Source: Maricurvus nonylphenolicus (GTDB lineage: Bacteria; Pseudomonadota; Gammaproteobacteria; Pseudomonadales; Cellvibrionaceae). Taken from it: DNA of 64,000 nt. The notes beneath the pieces are model-generated. The model saw nothing but the letters and a program-made list of their open reading frames with translations. It was not told the origin of the DNA and ran no database searches. Location: positions 5,084,001-5,148,000 of the forward strand of contig NZ_AP031498.1 of NCBI RefSeq assembly GCF_042854845.1, read 5' to 3'. Numbering within the stretch: the first letter of the stretch is position 1; every line of letters begins with the position of its first letter. Both the position numbers and the translations under genes were made by a program. Below, piece after piece: positions 1 through 8,425 of the stretch.

Positions 1-139
1 TGATACCGGTAGTCAGGGCTCCGGGATGTTGTCTTCAATGGTGAAGTCGAATTGTTATATTCGATTGGCGGCGGACGAGGGTAATATTGAAGCTGGCGAG
101 CTTGTTGACGTTATTCCTTACGATCGGTGGATTAGCTAA
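1..139 (+). CDS. moeA: Molybdopterin molybdotransferase MoeA, C-terminal end (partial)
   Basis: The reading frame enters from the left edge and stops at TAA 137-139. About 45 residues remain, including TGSQGSGMLSSM, which resembles the TGPQGSG(I/M)LSSM segment near the end of MoeA, followed by a short acidic C-terminal domain ending in VDVIPYDRW. MoeA inserts molybdate into adenylylated molybdopterin, the last step of molybdenum cofactor synthesis in the cytoplasm. Its position next to nitrate transporters and moaA/moaB fits a role in supplying Moco to nitrate reductase. The bulk of the gene lies outside the window, so completeness cannot be judged. Confidence 0.82.
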   Translation, partial: DTGSQGSGMLSSMVKSNCYIRLAADEGNIEAGELVDVIPYDRWIS

Positions 140-167
140 CCCCACCGTCACTCCAGACCTCTATAAC

Positions 168-303
168 GCCATCCCCGTGAAAACGGGGATCCAGGGATAC
201 GAAGATCGTTGACGCCGAATACTACAGTGGGTGTTAATGGAATGCGTACATGAGGACTAGCAGGCGCCATTAAACTGGATCCCCGTTTTCACGGGGATGG
301 CAT
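168..303. repeat. REP/BIME-like pair of inverted palindromes (copy A)
   Basis: Two hairpin units in opposite orientation lie between moeA and the next gene. The first (168-195) reads GCCATCCCCGTGAAAACGGG then GATCCAG. The second (275-303) is its reverse complement, CTGGATCCCCGTTTTCACGG then GGATGGC. About 80 bases of non-palindromic spacer separate them. The same architecture recurs at 40501-40635 and 60633-60721, with a single unit at 37220-37248, so this is a dispersed family. It could also terminate convergent transcripts. Confidence 0.8.
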
Positions 304-312
304 ACCAAAGAA

Positions 313-1497
313 CTAACGTATCTGCGTCAATCTATGTGTTACTAATTTTTTAAACGGCGCAATATTATTACCTACCCGAATCGCCGCCTTCCTCGCCAAC
401 TTCGCCAAAGGCCGATCATCAGTATATAACCGCACAATCATATTGGTAGATTCGTATAACGGCTTAGCCAGCAATTGATGCCGCCACTCATAACCTTGGA
501 GCACAGACAGGGAACCAATATCTTTACCCTGCTGCTTAGCCTTTAAAATTTGTTTGGCCAGGGTATCGGCACTGCGAAGACCCAGGTTGTAACCATGGGC
601 CGTTACAGGATGCATACCTACGGCTGCATCACCAATTAAGGCATAACCTGGACTGACAAATTTATCGGCATAGGCCCCCACCAAGGGATACGAAAAACGC
701 TCGCTAACCAAGGTTAACTTACCCAGCCGATGCTCCAGCATATCACTCACACAACTCTCAAAGTCTTCCGGACTGGAACTTGTTAATTCCTCGGCTTTGG
801 CAGCAGGAACGGTAATGACAATAGATGAAGTATTCTCTCCCAAGGGTAGGATTGCGCAGGTTCGGCCATAGTAGAAACACTCTTGCGCAGTGTTGCGGTG
901 ACTGCCAGGGTGGGTCATATTGCAGACGATCATCACCCGGCCAAAATCTTTCATTTTGGCACCAATGCCCATCATTCTGCGCGTTGTGGAGAAACGGCTA
1001 TCGGCAGAGACAACCAAGCTTGCCTCAATCACGTCACCATTATCCAATACAACTCGGCCACCTGAGCCCGAAGCGCTGGTACTGATAACCGACTGCTCAT
1101 AAAGCCAATCAACATTCTTCAGCGTTTGCGCCTGACTAAACAGCGCTTTGCGAATCTGGTGATTTGCCACCAGGTAACCCAAGGGGGCATCAGGATCATC
1201 ACTGCGTTCAAAGTGAAGCGCGTAGGGAGAACTACCGTCCTGCACTGTAGCTTCACACAGCGGGTGAACCACATCAGATTCAAAGCGTTGCCAAACACCC
1301 ATTTCCATCAAGATGGTTTTCGACAAATGCGTCATCGCAATATCGCGACCATCCATAGGCGGATCACTTAATTCAGCTTTACTTTGTGGATCAATTAAAC
1401 AGAGCTGCAAACCACTTGAAGCCAGCGCACAGGCCAAACTTAAACCCGCTGGCCCCGCACCAATAACAGCAATATCAACCTGCTTTACAGCCCCCAT
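313..1497 (-). CDS. FAD-dependent UbiH/UbiF/UbiM-type hydroxylase
   Basis: A 394-residue class A flavin monooxygenase, probably a ubiquinone-ring hydroxylase. The N-terminus has the dinucleotide-binding GAGPAGLSLACAL motif. A DGRDIAMTHLS segment follows at about residue 50, and the C-terminal FAD contact GDAAVGMHPVTAHGYNLGLR is near residue 290. The HPVTAHGYNLGL wording recalls UbiM rather than UbiH/F, but that assignment is from memory. The ORF can be extended to 1533, but the ATG at 1497 is preceded by AAGG at a good distance and starts just before the Rossmann motif. A perfect FNR-type box lies 66 bases upstream, which is notable for an O2-using enzyme. It is divergent from the CBS gene. 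Confidence 0.78.
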   Translation of the reverse strand: MGAVKQVDIAVIGAGPAGLSLACALASSGLQLCLIDPQSKAELSDPPMDGRDIAMTHLSKTILMEMGVWQRFESDVVHPLCEATVQDGSSPYALHFERSDDPDAPLGYLVANHQIRKALFSQAQTLKNVDWLYEQSVISTSASGSGGRVVLDNGDVIEASLVVSADSRFSTTRRMMGIGAKMKDFGRVMIVCNMTHPGSHRNTAQECFYYGRTCAILPLGENTSSIVITVPAAKAEELTSSSPEDFESCVSDMLEHRLGKLTLVSERFSYPLVGAYADKFVSPGYALIGDAAVGMHPVTAHGYNLGLRSADTLAKQILKAKQQGKDIGSLSVLQGYEWRHQLLAKPLYESTNMIVRLYTDDRPLAKLARKAAIRVGNNIAPFKKLVTHRLTQIR

Positions 1498-1563
1498 AGT
1501 AGACACCCTTCGTCCTGATACCGTTAAAGCCACAAAGCCTAATCAATTCGGTTTTATTACCCA

Positions 1564-1577
1564 TTGATCCTTATCAA
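1564..1577 (-). promoter_or_regulatory. FNR/ANR-type box before the hydroxylase gene
   Basis: TTGATCCTTATCAA is a perfect TTGAT-N4-ATCAA palindrome. It lies 66 bases before the hydroxylase ATG (1497) on the minus strand. It is one of five such sites in the first 12 kb. That an FNR/ANR/DNR-family protein binds it is inferred from the motif. Confidence 0.7.
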
Positions 1578-1655
1578 GTACAGTGCCATGAAAAACTATC
1601 TACCACCAATGCCTCACGGCTACTCACAACACCTCTGCCAGTTCACGTAAATATA

Positions 1656-1693
1656 TTGATCTCGCTCAATAATTAACGGCCCTAATCTACAAT
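1656..1693 (+). promoter_or_regulatory. FNR-like box and -10 of the CBS gene promoter
   Basis: TTGATCTCGCTCAA at 1656-1669 matches TTGAT-N4-ATCAA with one mismatch. A TACAAT -10 hexamer at 1688-1693 places a start site about 40 bases from the box centre, the class II FNR geometry. The downstream ATG is at 1775. Confidence 0.6.
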
Positions 1694-1774
1694 AATGGGT
1701 ACAAAGGTTATCCATTAATAGACCAAAGGTAGACGCCCCAGAATAGGGCAATGCACCAAAAAGAGGAATAGAAT

Positions 1775-2248
1775 ATGAACAATATCACCGCCGCCGACAT
1801 TATGAGTAAAGATGTACTTTTCGCCTATGAGGGCTGGTCCATAAAATATCTGGCGACCTTTCTCAGCGAAAAGAAAATTAGCGGTGCCCCTGTTGTTGCT
1901 TCCGACAATGAATTAATTGGCGTCGTCAGTGTGACCGATATTTTCCGCTTTGAGAATCAAGGCGACGCCGGTAAGGTTGATGCTCTCCGCGATTACTATC
2001 AAGCCGCTTACGGTAACGATATTGATCACCTGGAACTGGATCAGTGGACGCACAACGCGGAAGAAAACTGCACTGTTCATCAGATTATGCAAAAGCGAGT
2101 CATCTCTGTCAGTGAAGATACCAGCATCAGCGATATCGCCAAAACCATGCTGATCAATAAGATTCATCGAGTGTTTGTAACTACCGATAACAAAGTGGTT
2201 GGCATTATCACTACATCCAACTTATTAAATCTGTTGGCTGAATCCTAA
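1775..2248 (+). CDS. CBS-pair domain protein
   Basis: A 157-residue soluble protein made of two CBS motifs. The first spans about residues 5-60 (ITAADIMSKDVLFAYEG ... GVVSVTDIFRF) and the second about 100-155 (VHQIMQKRVISVSEDTSIS ... VVGIITTSNLLNLL). Such stand-alone Bateman modules bind adenine nucleotides and usually sense energy status. About 40 polar residues separate the two halves. An AGAGGAATAGAAT Shine-Dalgarno region precedes the ATG. Its promoter has an FNR-like box, and it sits beside the nitrate-transport cluster, so an anaerobic or energy-stress role is likely but unproven. Confidence 0.8.
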   Translation: MNNITAADIMSKDVLFAYEGWSIKYLATFLSEKKISGAPVVASDNELIGVVSVTDIFRFENQGDAGKVDALRDYYQAAYGNDIDHLELDQWTHNAEENCTVHQIMQKRVISVSEDTSISDIAKTMLINKIHRVFVTTDNKVVGIITTSNLLNLLAES

Positions 2249-2266
2249 TCTAAAACTCGATGCTGT

Positions 2267-2288
2267 CGCTCCTGCGTAGGCAGGAGCG
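2267..2288. repeat. Palindrome with CCTGC/GCAGG core after the CBS gene
   Basis: A 9-bp perfect stem CGCTCCTGC / GCAGGAGCG with a GTAG loop, about 20 bases after the CBS stop. There is no T-run, so it is not a standard terminator for either strand. A shorter relative (TTCCTGC-GAAG-GCAGGAA) lies at 45549-45566, so it may be another dispersed REP-like unit. Confidence 0.5.
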
Positions 2289-2321
2289 CAGTGTCTTTAA
2301 CACTCCTTGAGTTTATTCCCC

Positions 2322-4046
2322 TCATTCCATCCGACTAAATAAATACAACACCAAAAAAAACGACAAAAACCAAAATCCGGACAACAGCTTCCAGAACAGT
2401 AGCGAACTGGTATTTTTTTCCACAACCGGATCCGTACGCAAAAACTCAGGGTTAGGTTGTGTCAAATCCTGTATCAGCTCGTCAATCGAGTGATAACGCT
2501 CTTGCAACTCAAAAGAAACCCCTTTCTCCAATGCAGAATCAAACCACACGGGGATAATCGGGTTGTACTTAGTTGCTGACTGGTAGCGCAAGCGATCGTA
2601 ATCCAGGGCCGTACGGCACTCTTCTACGCCATTACCGTAAGGCAAGTGCCCGGTAAAGATTTCATAAGCCAAGGTCGCCAGGGCATAGACATCGCCCTGT
2701 ATACCCGGATTGCGACCCATCAGGTACAAGGGGTCAGAATAACTCGCCGTCCCCAAAGCACCTTCATGTTTTAAAGGCCGCTGTAATTCAGCCAGGCCCG
2801 CAACATAGACGGAGCCAAAATCCAAGATAATCACCCGCCCATCATTAGCAATAATGATATTGCCCGGTTTTAAATCCTGATGAATCGCTTCATTACTGTG
2901 GAAGGCTTTTAAGCCTTCGGCAATTTGTTTAACAATTGAAATACTTTGCTTGGGGCTGGGGTGTTGATGTCTGGCAATCCAATCATCCAGCCCCTCGCCT
3001 TCGACAAACTCCATTAAATAATAAAGAGCAGTTCTAGGACGAAGCTGATCGATCACCTTGACAACATGCGGGCTGTGAATGCGCTTACCAATCCACTCTT
3101 CTTGAATAAAACGATCAATATAAGATACGTCGTCCTCAAAGTTGCGCGACGGGGTTTTCATCGCCAACTGCTCGCCAGTCGCTTCGTCCTCCACCAGGTA
3201 GAGCTGACTGCGGCTGGAGGCAAAGATTTCTTTAACAATCCGATAACCATCCAACTTCATTCCCACCGCTAAATCGGGCGGGAAGGGCAAACGCGTTAGC
3301 TGTGCGCTGTAGTCATCCAGATTTTCCCCAGGCAATACTTTTACATCGGCGACAATAGCGCTGAGGTTATCATCGGTTTTAGCGTTGATCGCCTCCTGCT
3401 TCAGACTGGCTACAATCTCTTCAGCAGACTTATCTTCACCCATCAAACTCGCCAAGCTCTCCGGCGAGATAAAATCGTGCACGCCATCGCTGGTCAACAA
3501 CAACCTGTCGCCTTCTTCCAGCGGGGTATGGCCATAGTCAACATGCAAACGGCTATCCATTCCCATCGCTCGCGCTAAACAGGTATGGTTGTCGGCAATG
3601 GTAGCAACATGATCGGTGGTTAACTGTTTTAACTCACCATCCCGCCACAGGTAAACCCGGCTATCGCCTACATGGAAGTAATGCAGGGTCCGGCTTTTTA
3701 CCACTACGGCACTGAAGGTGCACAAATATCCTTTAGTCTCGCTGGTAAATTCATGGCTTTTGCGAAACAGGCGCAGGTTAACCGTCGAGAGTATTTTTTC
3801 GCCACTGCGTGATACCGACCAGGTATCCGGGGTTTGATAGTACTCTTCAATAAAACGTTCGATGGTTGTAGCACTGGCTTCCCGACCTGCCTCAGCCGTT
3901 GACACTCCATCGGCCACAGCCAGGGTAATTCCCTTGCTCATTAACGGGTAAGACTCCGCAGGCTGGTAACAACCGACGGAGTCTTCGTTAATGGGTTTTA
4001 TGCCCGCCTCACTGAAGCGGGCTATATCCAGTTGCAATTCGGTCAT
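2322..4046 (-). CDS. Fused PP2C-type phosphatase and Ser/Thr protein kinase, membrane-tethered
   Basis: A 574-residue two-enzyme protein. Residues about 1-235 are a PP2C/PPM phosphatase: NEDSVG, VADGVSTAEAG, VGDSRVYLW, LLTSDGVHDFI and DDNLSAIV carry the metal-binding aspartates. Residues about 265-520 are a Hanks-type kinase with LAMKTPS (ATP lysine), HQDLKPGNIII (HQD variant of the HRD loop) and LDFGS (DFG). A C-terminal hydrophobic segment (WFLSFFLVLYLFS) should anchor it, with both enzymes cytoplasmic. It follows narK by 33 bases with AAGGA before its ATG, so the two form an operon. Such fusions are commonly found beside NarK/NasA transporters and may control the transporter or nitrate assimilation; this is an inference. 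Confidence 0.85.
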   Translation of the reverse strand: MTELQLDIARFSEAGIKPINEDSVGCYQPAESYPLMSKGITLAVADGVSTAEAGREASATTIERFIEEYYQTPDTWSVSRSGEKILSTVNLRLFRKSHEFTSETKGYLCTFSAVVVKSRTLHYFHVGDSRVYLWRDGELKQLTTDHVATIADNHTCLARAMGMDSRLHVDYGHTPLEEGDRLLLTSDGVHDFISPESLASLMGEDKSAEEIVASLKQEAINAKTDDNLSAIVADVKVLPGENLDDYSAQLTRLPFPPDLAVGMKLDGYRIVKEIFASSRSQLYLVEDEATGEQLAMKTPSRNFEDDVSYIDRFIQEEWIGKRIHSPHVVKVIDQLRPRTALYYLMEFVEGEGLDDWIARHQHPSPKQSISIVKQIAEGLKAFHSNEAIHQDLKPGNIIIANDGRVIILDFGSVYVAGLAELQRPLKHEGALGTASYSDPLYLMGRNPGIQGDVYALATLAYEIFTGHLPYGNGVEECRTALDYDRLRYQSATKYNPIIPVWFDSALEKGVSFELQERYHSIDELIQDLTQPNPEFLRTDPVVEKNTSSLLFWKLLSGFWFLSFFLVLYLFSRME

Positions 4047-4079
4047 GCAACGTTTTCCTTAATGGCTACACATGATCTA

Positions 4080-5555
4080 TTAACCTACATCAATCATCTG
4101 CACAGTACCATCTGGCAGTACTTCAGAAATCTGACCGCGAGGCTCATCCATCATAGCCGCGATAAAGAAGATCACCAGAGCCGAACAACCAATCACCATA
4201 AAGAAGGTGCTGTAGTCTACAAAGCTCAGGATGGTCAGGTAGGTTACCGCACCCACGTTACCGTAGGCACCCGCCATACCAGCGATTTGTCCGGTCATAC
4301 GACGCTTAATCAAAGGTACGATGGCAAACACAGCACCCTCACCCGCTTGTACGAAGAAGGAGCACATCATGGTCGCAGCCACCGCGGCAGGAATCCACCA
4401 GCCGGAATTTACTTGCGACAGGATAAAGTAGCCAACAGCTAAACCACCAATCAGAATCATCAGCGACTTGCGGCGGCCAAAGTTATCCGAGAACCAGCCA
4501 CCGGTTGGACGCGCCACCAAATTCATAAAGGCAAAACCTGACGCCAACAGACCCGCTTTAACAGGATCCAGACCTTCGAAGGTTTCCAGGAAGAACAGTG
4601 GCAGCATGGAAACTACAGCCAGCTCGGAACCAAAGGTAACGAAGTAGGACCAATCCAGAATAGCAACCTGCTTGAACTTGTATTTATCCAACTCAGGCAC
4701 ACCGGCTTTCAAGTGCTCGTGGTTTACATTCCAGATCTGTTTAGCCTGATAGATGTAGAGTGCAACCAGAATACCCCAGATGCTGTACATGGCGGTATCC
4801 GTTAGCAGCGCCAAACCGGATGGAGACAATTTCCAGGCCAGCACACCCAGGGCGATGTACATAGGAATATTCATCAACAGGTACAGGTACAGATCTTTGT
4901 AACTGGTGACTTCCAGACCACCGGACTTTTTAGGCTTAAAGTAGGTGGAGCCTTTGGGCGTATTGCGCGCAGTGATGTAGTAAAAGATACCGTAGATACC
5001 CGCAATGATACCGGTAGTAGCCAGAGCGTAACGCCAGCCATCTTCTCCACCGTAGAGCAACGCCAGGGTTGGCAAGCTCATGGCAGCGGCAGCCGAACCA
5101 AAGTTACCCCAACCACCGTAGATGCCTTCTGCAACACCCACAGACTTATGGGGGAACCACTCACCCACCATGCGAATACCAATCACAAAACCGGCACCCA
5201 CAAAGCCCATCAGGAAACGCATAAGCGCTAACTGCTCATACGTGTTGGCCATAGAGAATGCCAAACAGAGAAACGACGAGAGCACCAGTAACGAACTATA
5301 GACTTTCCGCGGCCCTAACTTATCCACCAGAATACCGATAATAATCCGCGCCGGAATGGTTAAAGCCACGTTCAAAATCATCAGGGCTTTAACCTGCTGC
5401 GAGGTCATATCAAAGGCTTCTTTCATAAACACCAGTAACGGCGCATGGTTAAACCAGACCACGAAGGTTAAGAAAAACGCAAACCAGGTGATATGGAGCG
5501 TTTTAATTTTTGGGTCGCTTAGTGCGAACAGATTAATTTTATGATCACCAGACAT
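4080..5555 (-). CDS. narK: NarK/NasA-type nitrate/nitrite MFS transporter
   Basis: A 491-residue, 12-helix major facilitator protein. It has both nitrate/nitrite porter signatures: GIYGGWGNFGSAAAA in helix 5 (about residue 150) and GAYGNVGAVTYLTILS in helix 11 (about residue 425). It also has RMVGEWFPHKSVGVAEG and GRRKSLM loops. The protein moves nitrate and/or nitrite across the inner membrane. The direction (H+ symport or antiport) cannot be settled here. It is the first gene of an operon with the phosphatase-kinase and is divergent from a second NarK-like gene. An FNR-like box lies 64 bases upstream. Confidence 0.88.
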   Translation of the reverse strand: MSGDHKINLFALSDPKIKTLHITWFAFFLTFVVWFNHAPLLVFMKEAFDMTSQQVKALMILNVALTIPARIIIGILVDKLGPRKVYSSLLVLSSFLCLAFSMANTYEQLALMRFLMGFVGAGFVIGIRMVGEWFPHKSVGVAEGIYGGWGNFGSAAAAMSLPTLALLYGGEDGWRYALATTGIIAGIYGIFYYITARNTPKGSTYFKPKKSGGLEVTSYKDLYLYLLMNIPMYIALGVLAWKLSPSGLALLTDTAMYSIWGILVALYIYQAKQIWNVNHEHLKAGVPELDKYKFKQVAILDWSYFVTFGSELAVVSMLPLFFLETFEGLDPVKAGLLASGFAFMNLVARPTGGWFSDNFGRRKSLMILIGGLAVGYFILSQVNSGWWIPAAVAATMMCSFFVQAGEGAVFAIVPLIKRRMTGQIAGMAGAYGNVGAVTYLTILSFVDYSTFFMVIGCSALVIFFIAAMMDEPRGQISEVLPDGTVQMIDVG

Positions 5556-5619
5556 AACCCCTCCAGGTAGTAGACGTCATCAGACCATTGCAGTCTGCTG
5601 CCATCCTAATAGCTGCCTG

Positions 5620-5633
5620 TTGACCTGCATCAA
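5620..5633 (-). promoter_or_regulatory. FNR/ANR-like box before narK
   Basis: TTGACCTGCATCAA matches TTGAT-N4-ATCAA with one substitution. It lies 64 bases before the narK ATG, at a distance compatible with activation. It sits in the 295-bp divergent intergenic region shared with the 5851 gene. Confidence 0.6.
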
Positions 5634-5735
5634 GTTGGTGCGGCTTTAAAAACCCACGCGAAGGCTGTAAAGCAATGCCTCTACCTATATTGAGCAAACA
5701 AAAAAGTCCAGCAATACCAGTACTTAAGGGGCTTC

Positions 5736-5751
5736 TACCCACAAAGGGGTA
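5736..5751. promoter_or_regulatory. Candidate NarL-type 7-2-7 inverted heptamers
   Basis: TACCCAC-AA-AGGGGTA forms two inverted heptamers separated by two bases. The right arm, read in reverse (TACCCCT), fits the NarL heptamer TACYYMT; the left arm deviates at its last base. It lies about 100 bases before the 5851 transporter gene. No NarXL gene is visible here, so the site is suggestive only. Confidence 0.35.
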
Positions 5752-5850
5752 GAGCCAATATCCCCAGCAAAACAGACGGGGTAGCCGATAGCATCGAAGG
5801 GAGGGATTTAATAGAGTGAAGGCACACCATCAAGATAACGCTAGAATGCT

Positions 5851-7119
5851 ATGAATATCGCACAACATATCAATGGCGCCAACCGTGCCCTGGCTATGGC
5901 GACACTGGCCTTTGCCGCTAATTTTTCTGTGTGGATTCTCTATGCCGTACTGGCACTTGAACTGCAACAAAGTCTGGCACTATCGGCTACAGAACTGGGG
6001 CTTATTTTTGCCTCACCGATGCTCACCGGGGCCCTGGCACGCATCCCCTTTGGTATTCTGGCCGACCGCTTTAACCCCAAGCATTTATTTACTTTGCAAA
6101 TGCTGGCCGTCGCTCCGGCCCTGTTTCTGTTGCCGTACAGCGATAGTTACAACGATTATTTATGGTTGGGTTTGTGGATAGGTATTAGCGGCGGTTCTTT
6201 TACCTTGGGTATTCGTTACGTTAATGACTGGTTTAACCGCAATACCCAGGGTACGGCCATGGGTGTTTTTGGCGCCGGCAATGCCGGGGCAGCCATTACC
6301 TTAGCCCTGGCGCCGATTATTATTAACCAATTCGGCTGGTTAAGCGTCGGCCCTTTTTACGGTTTTGGTCTTATCGCCATGGCTCTGCTATTTGCCTGGC
6401 TAGCCCCCTCAAGCCATCACCATAAACCGCAAGCATTTAACGCCTTGGCCTTGCGCGAACTGGGCCGCCTGCAGGTATGGCGCTTTGGCCTCTACTATTA
6501 TTTTGTCTTCGGTAGCTTCCTGGCGCTGATTATGTGGTTGCCGCAGTATTATGTTAATGCCTATAAACTCAGCGTCGATCAAGCCATGGCTCTAACCCTG
6601 TTTTTTGCCGCCAGCTCCAGCCTGGTGCGCGCCCTGGGCGGCTGGTTTGCCGATCGCTATGGCGGTCGGGCCGTAAACTGGAATGTATTTTGGATCTGCA
6701 TCGCCTGTTTGTTTTTCCTGAGTTACCCACCAACGACCATGACGATTCACGGTGTCAGCCGCGATGTGCACCTGAGCATTGAAGTGAATGTTGTAGTGTT
6801 CAGTATCCTTATCTTTATTATTGGCATTGCACAAGGCTTTGGCAGAGCCAGCGTGTATAAAATTATCCACGATTACTATCCCAATCAAATGGGTACGGTG
6901 GGCGGCTTCGTCGCTGCCATCGGTGGCCTGGGGGGCTGCACTCTGCCTATCGCCTTTGGTTTAATTGAAGATGCCCTGGGCATCTACAGCGCCAGCTTTA
7001 TGCTACTGTACGGTGTATTGGCCGCCTGTATGATCGTGATGTTTTTTGCCAATAAGGCCGACCGCTTCCGCCAGCGCGTGGTTGAAGCACAACAACAGAA
7101 TTTCCTGGAACTGGATTAA
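5851..7119 (+). CDS. NarK-type nitrate/nitrite MFS transporter, second copy
   Basis: A 422-residue MFS protein with 12 predicted helices. The nitrate signature appears in the form GVFGAGNAGAAITLALAP near residue 140, preceded by GIRYVNDWFNRNTQGTAMG. The second signature region reads GTVGGFVAAIGGLGGCTLPIA. It resembles the NarK1-like (nitrate/proton symport) branch more than the 4080 paralogue, so the two may divide uptake and nitrite exchange. Its stop overlaps the start of nnrS by one base (TAATG), showing translational coupling. It is divergent from narK. Confidence 0.82.
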   Translation: MNIAQHINGANRALAMATLAFAANFSVWILYAVLALELQQSLALSATELGLIFASPMLTGALARIPFGILADRFNPKHLFTLQMLAVAPALFLLPYSDSYNDYLWLGLWIGISGGSFTLGIRYVNDWFNRNTQGTAMGVFGAGNAGAAITLALAPIIINQFGWLSVGPFYGFGLIAMALLFAWLAPSSHHHKPQAFNALALRELGRLQVWRFGLYYYFVFGSFLALIMWLPQYYVNAYKLSVDQAMALTLFFAASSSLVRALGGWFADRYGGRAVNWNVFWICIACLFFLSYPPTTMTIHGVSRDVHLSIEVNVVVFSILIFIIGIAQGFGRASVYKIIHDYYPNQMGTVGGFVAAIGGLGGCTLPIAFGLIEDALGIYSASFMLLYGVLAACMIVMFFANKADRFRQRVVEAQQQNFLELD

Positions 7120-8312
7120 TGCTAAATATTGAAGACCCCGCCAGCAGCAGTACACTGACACCTTTATTACGCTTGGCATTCCGGCCCCTGTTCCTTAGCG
7201 GCAGTATTTTTTCAGCCATCGCCATGCTGCTCTGGCTGGCTCTGCTGCAAGGCTGGATTAGCCTGACTCCCTACGGCAATATGCTGCTATGGCATGGCCA
7301 CGAAATGTTATTTGGTTTTGTTGCAGCCATTATTCTTGGTTTTCTGTTAACCGCCGTACAAAACTGGACCGGCATTACAGGCATCAAAGGGGCACCGTTA
7401 CTGATACTGGCAGGTTTATGGTTGGGAGCCAGACTGCTTATGCTGCAAAATCAGTGGCTTCTGCTCACCGCCATTATTGATTTACTGTTTATTCCCCTGG
7501 GTGGTTACTTTCTGGCGCGCCCGCTGATTCAAATCCGCCAATACCGCAACTTAATTTTTATTCCCGTATTATTTGCCATGCTGTTAGCCAACGGCGCTTT
7601 TCATTACGGTGTTATTAACGATCAAGCGGCACTAAGCCAACAGGCATTACAGTTAATGATATGGCTGGTGGTTCTGATCATGACAATCCTGGGCGGCAGG
7701 GTGATTCCTTTCTTTACCGCCAATGGCACCAAAACGCCGAAAGCCGAACCGCTCAAAGCGATAGAAATCGGCACCATTGCCTCGACCATACTTCTAGCTA
7801 TTATTTTGGGGCTGGGGATTGAGCTTCCCTCTGTCGTCATTACCAGCTTATTACTTCTCACAGGTTCGCTGCATCTTATACGTTTTATTAGATGGCGAAC
7901 CTGGATTACCTTGTCGGTTCCCTTGTTATGGTCGCTACACGCCGCTTATGCATTTATTCCACTTGGTATATTCGCGGTCGCCTATAGCGTTAACAGCGAA
8001 TTACTAAGTTATGCCACAGCGTTACATGCATTATCTGCCGGTGCGATGGGCACCATGATTATCAGTATGATGGCTCGTGTGTCCTTAGGGCATACCGGCC
8101 GGCCCTTGCAGCCAGCGCCACTGATGAGCCTCGCCTTTGCCGCAATTATTAGTGCAGCATTGATACGGGTACTGGGCACCTGGTTATTGCCAGTACTGAC
8201 AACTCACCTTTGGTTTGCTGCAGCAATTATATGGTGTGTAGGCTACACAGTGTTTGCCGTAATCTATTGGCCCATTCTTTCGCAACCTCGGGCGGATGGC
8301 CGACAGGGTTAA
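7119..8312 (+). CDS. nnrS: NnrS family haem/copper membrane protein
   Basis: A 397-residue polytopic inner-membrane protein with about 12 hydrophobic helices. It opens with LLRLAFRPLFLSGSIFSAIAM and has the family's WHGHEMLFGFVAAIILGFLLTA block, with its conserved histidines, at about residues 55-75. A GGRVIPFFTANG loop follows near residue 190 and HALSAGAMGTMIISMMARV near residue 300. NnrS proteins in other bacteria are NO-regulated and protect against nitrosative stress. The ATG overlaps the upstream transporter stop, so the two are one operon. Confidence 0.88.
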   Translation: MLNIEDPASSSTLTPLLRLAFRPLFLSGSIFSAIAMLLWLALLQGWISLTPYGNMLLWHGHEMLFGFVAAIILGFLLTAVQNWTGITGIKGAPLLILAGLWLGARLLMLQNQWLLLTAIIDLLFIPLGGYFLARPLIQIRQYRNLIFIPVLFAMLLANGAFHYGVINDQAALSQQALQLMIWLVVLIMTILGGRVIPFFTANGTKTPKAEPLKAIEIGTIASTILLAIILGLGIELPSVVITSLLLLTGSLHLIRFIRWRTWITLSVPLLWSLHAAYAFIPLGIFAVAYSVNSELLSYATALHALSAGAMGTMIISMMARVSLGHTGRPLQPAPLMSLAFAAIISAALIRVLGTWLLPVLTTHLWFAAAIIWCVGYTVFAVIYWPILSQPRADGRQG

Positions 8313-8425
8313 CAACCCGTTCAAACAAGTGGTTCAAACTATCTCTTTAGAGGAATAATGTTTCTCTTGATAAAGGCGTAGACTGTGAGTATTCACAGGA
8401 GCCCAGTTAAACAAGAGAAAAAGAG

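Noticed and set aside
8354..8368. TTGATAAAGG before the DGC gene as a sixth FNR box
   Set aside because: Only the left half fits; the right half lacks ATCAA.
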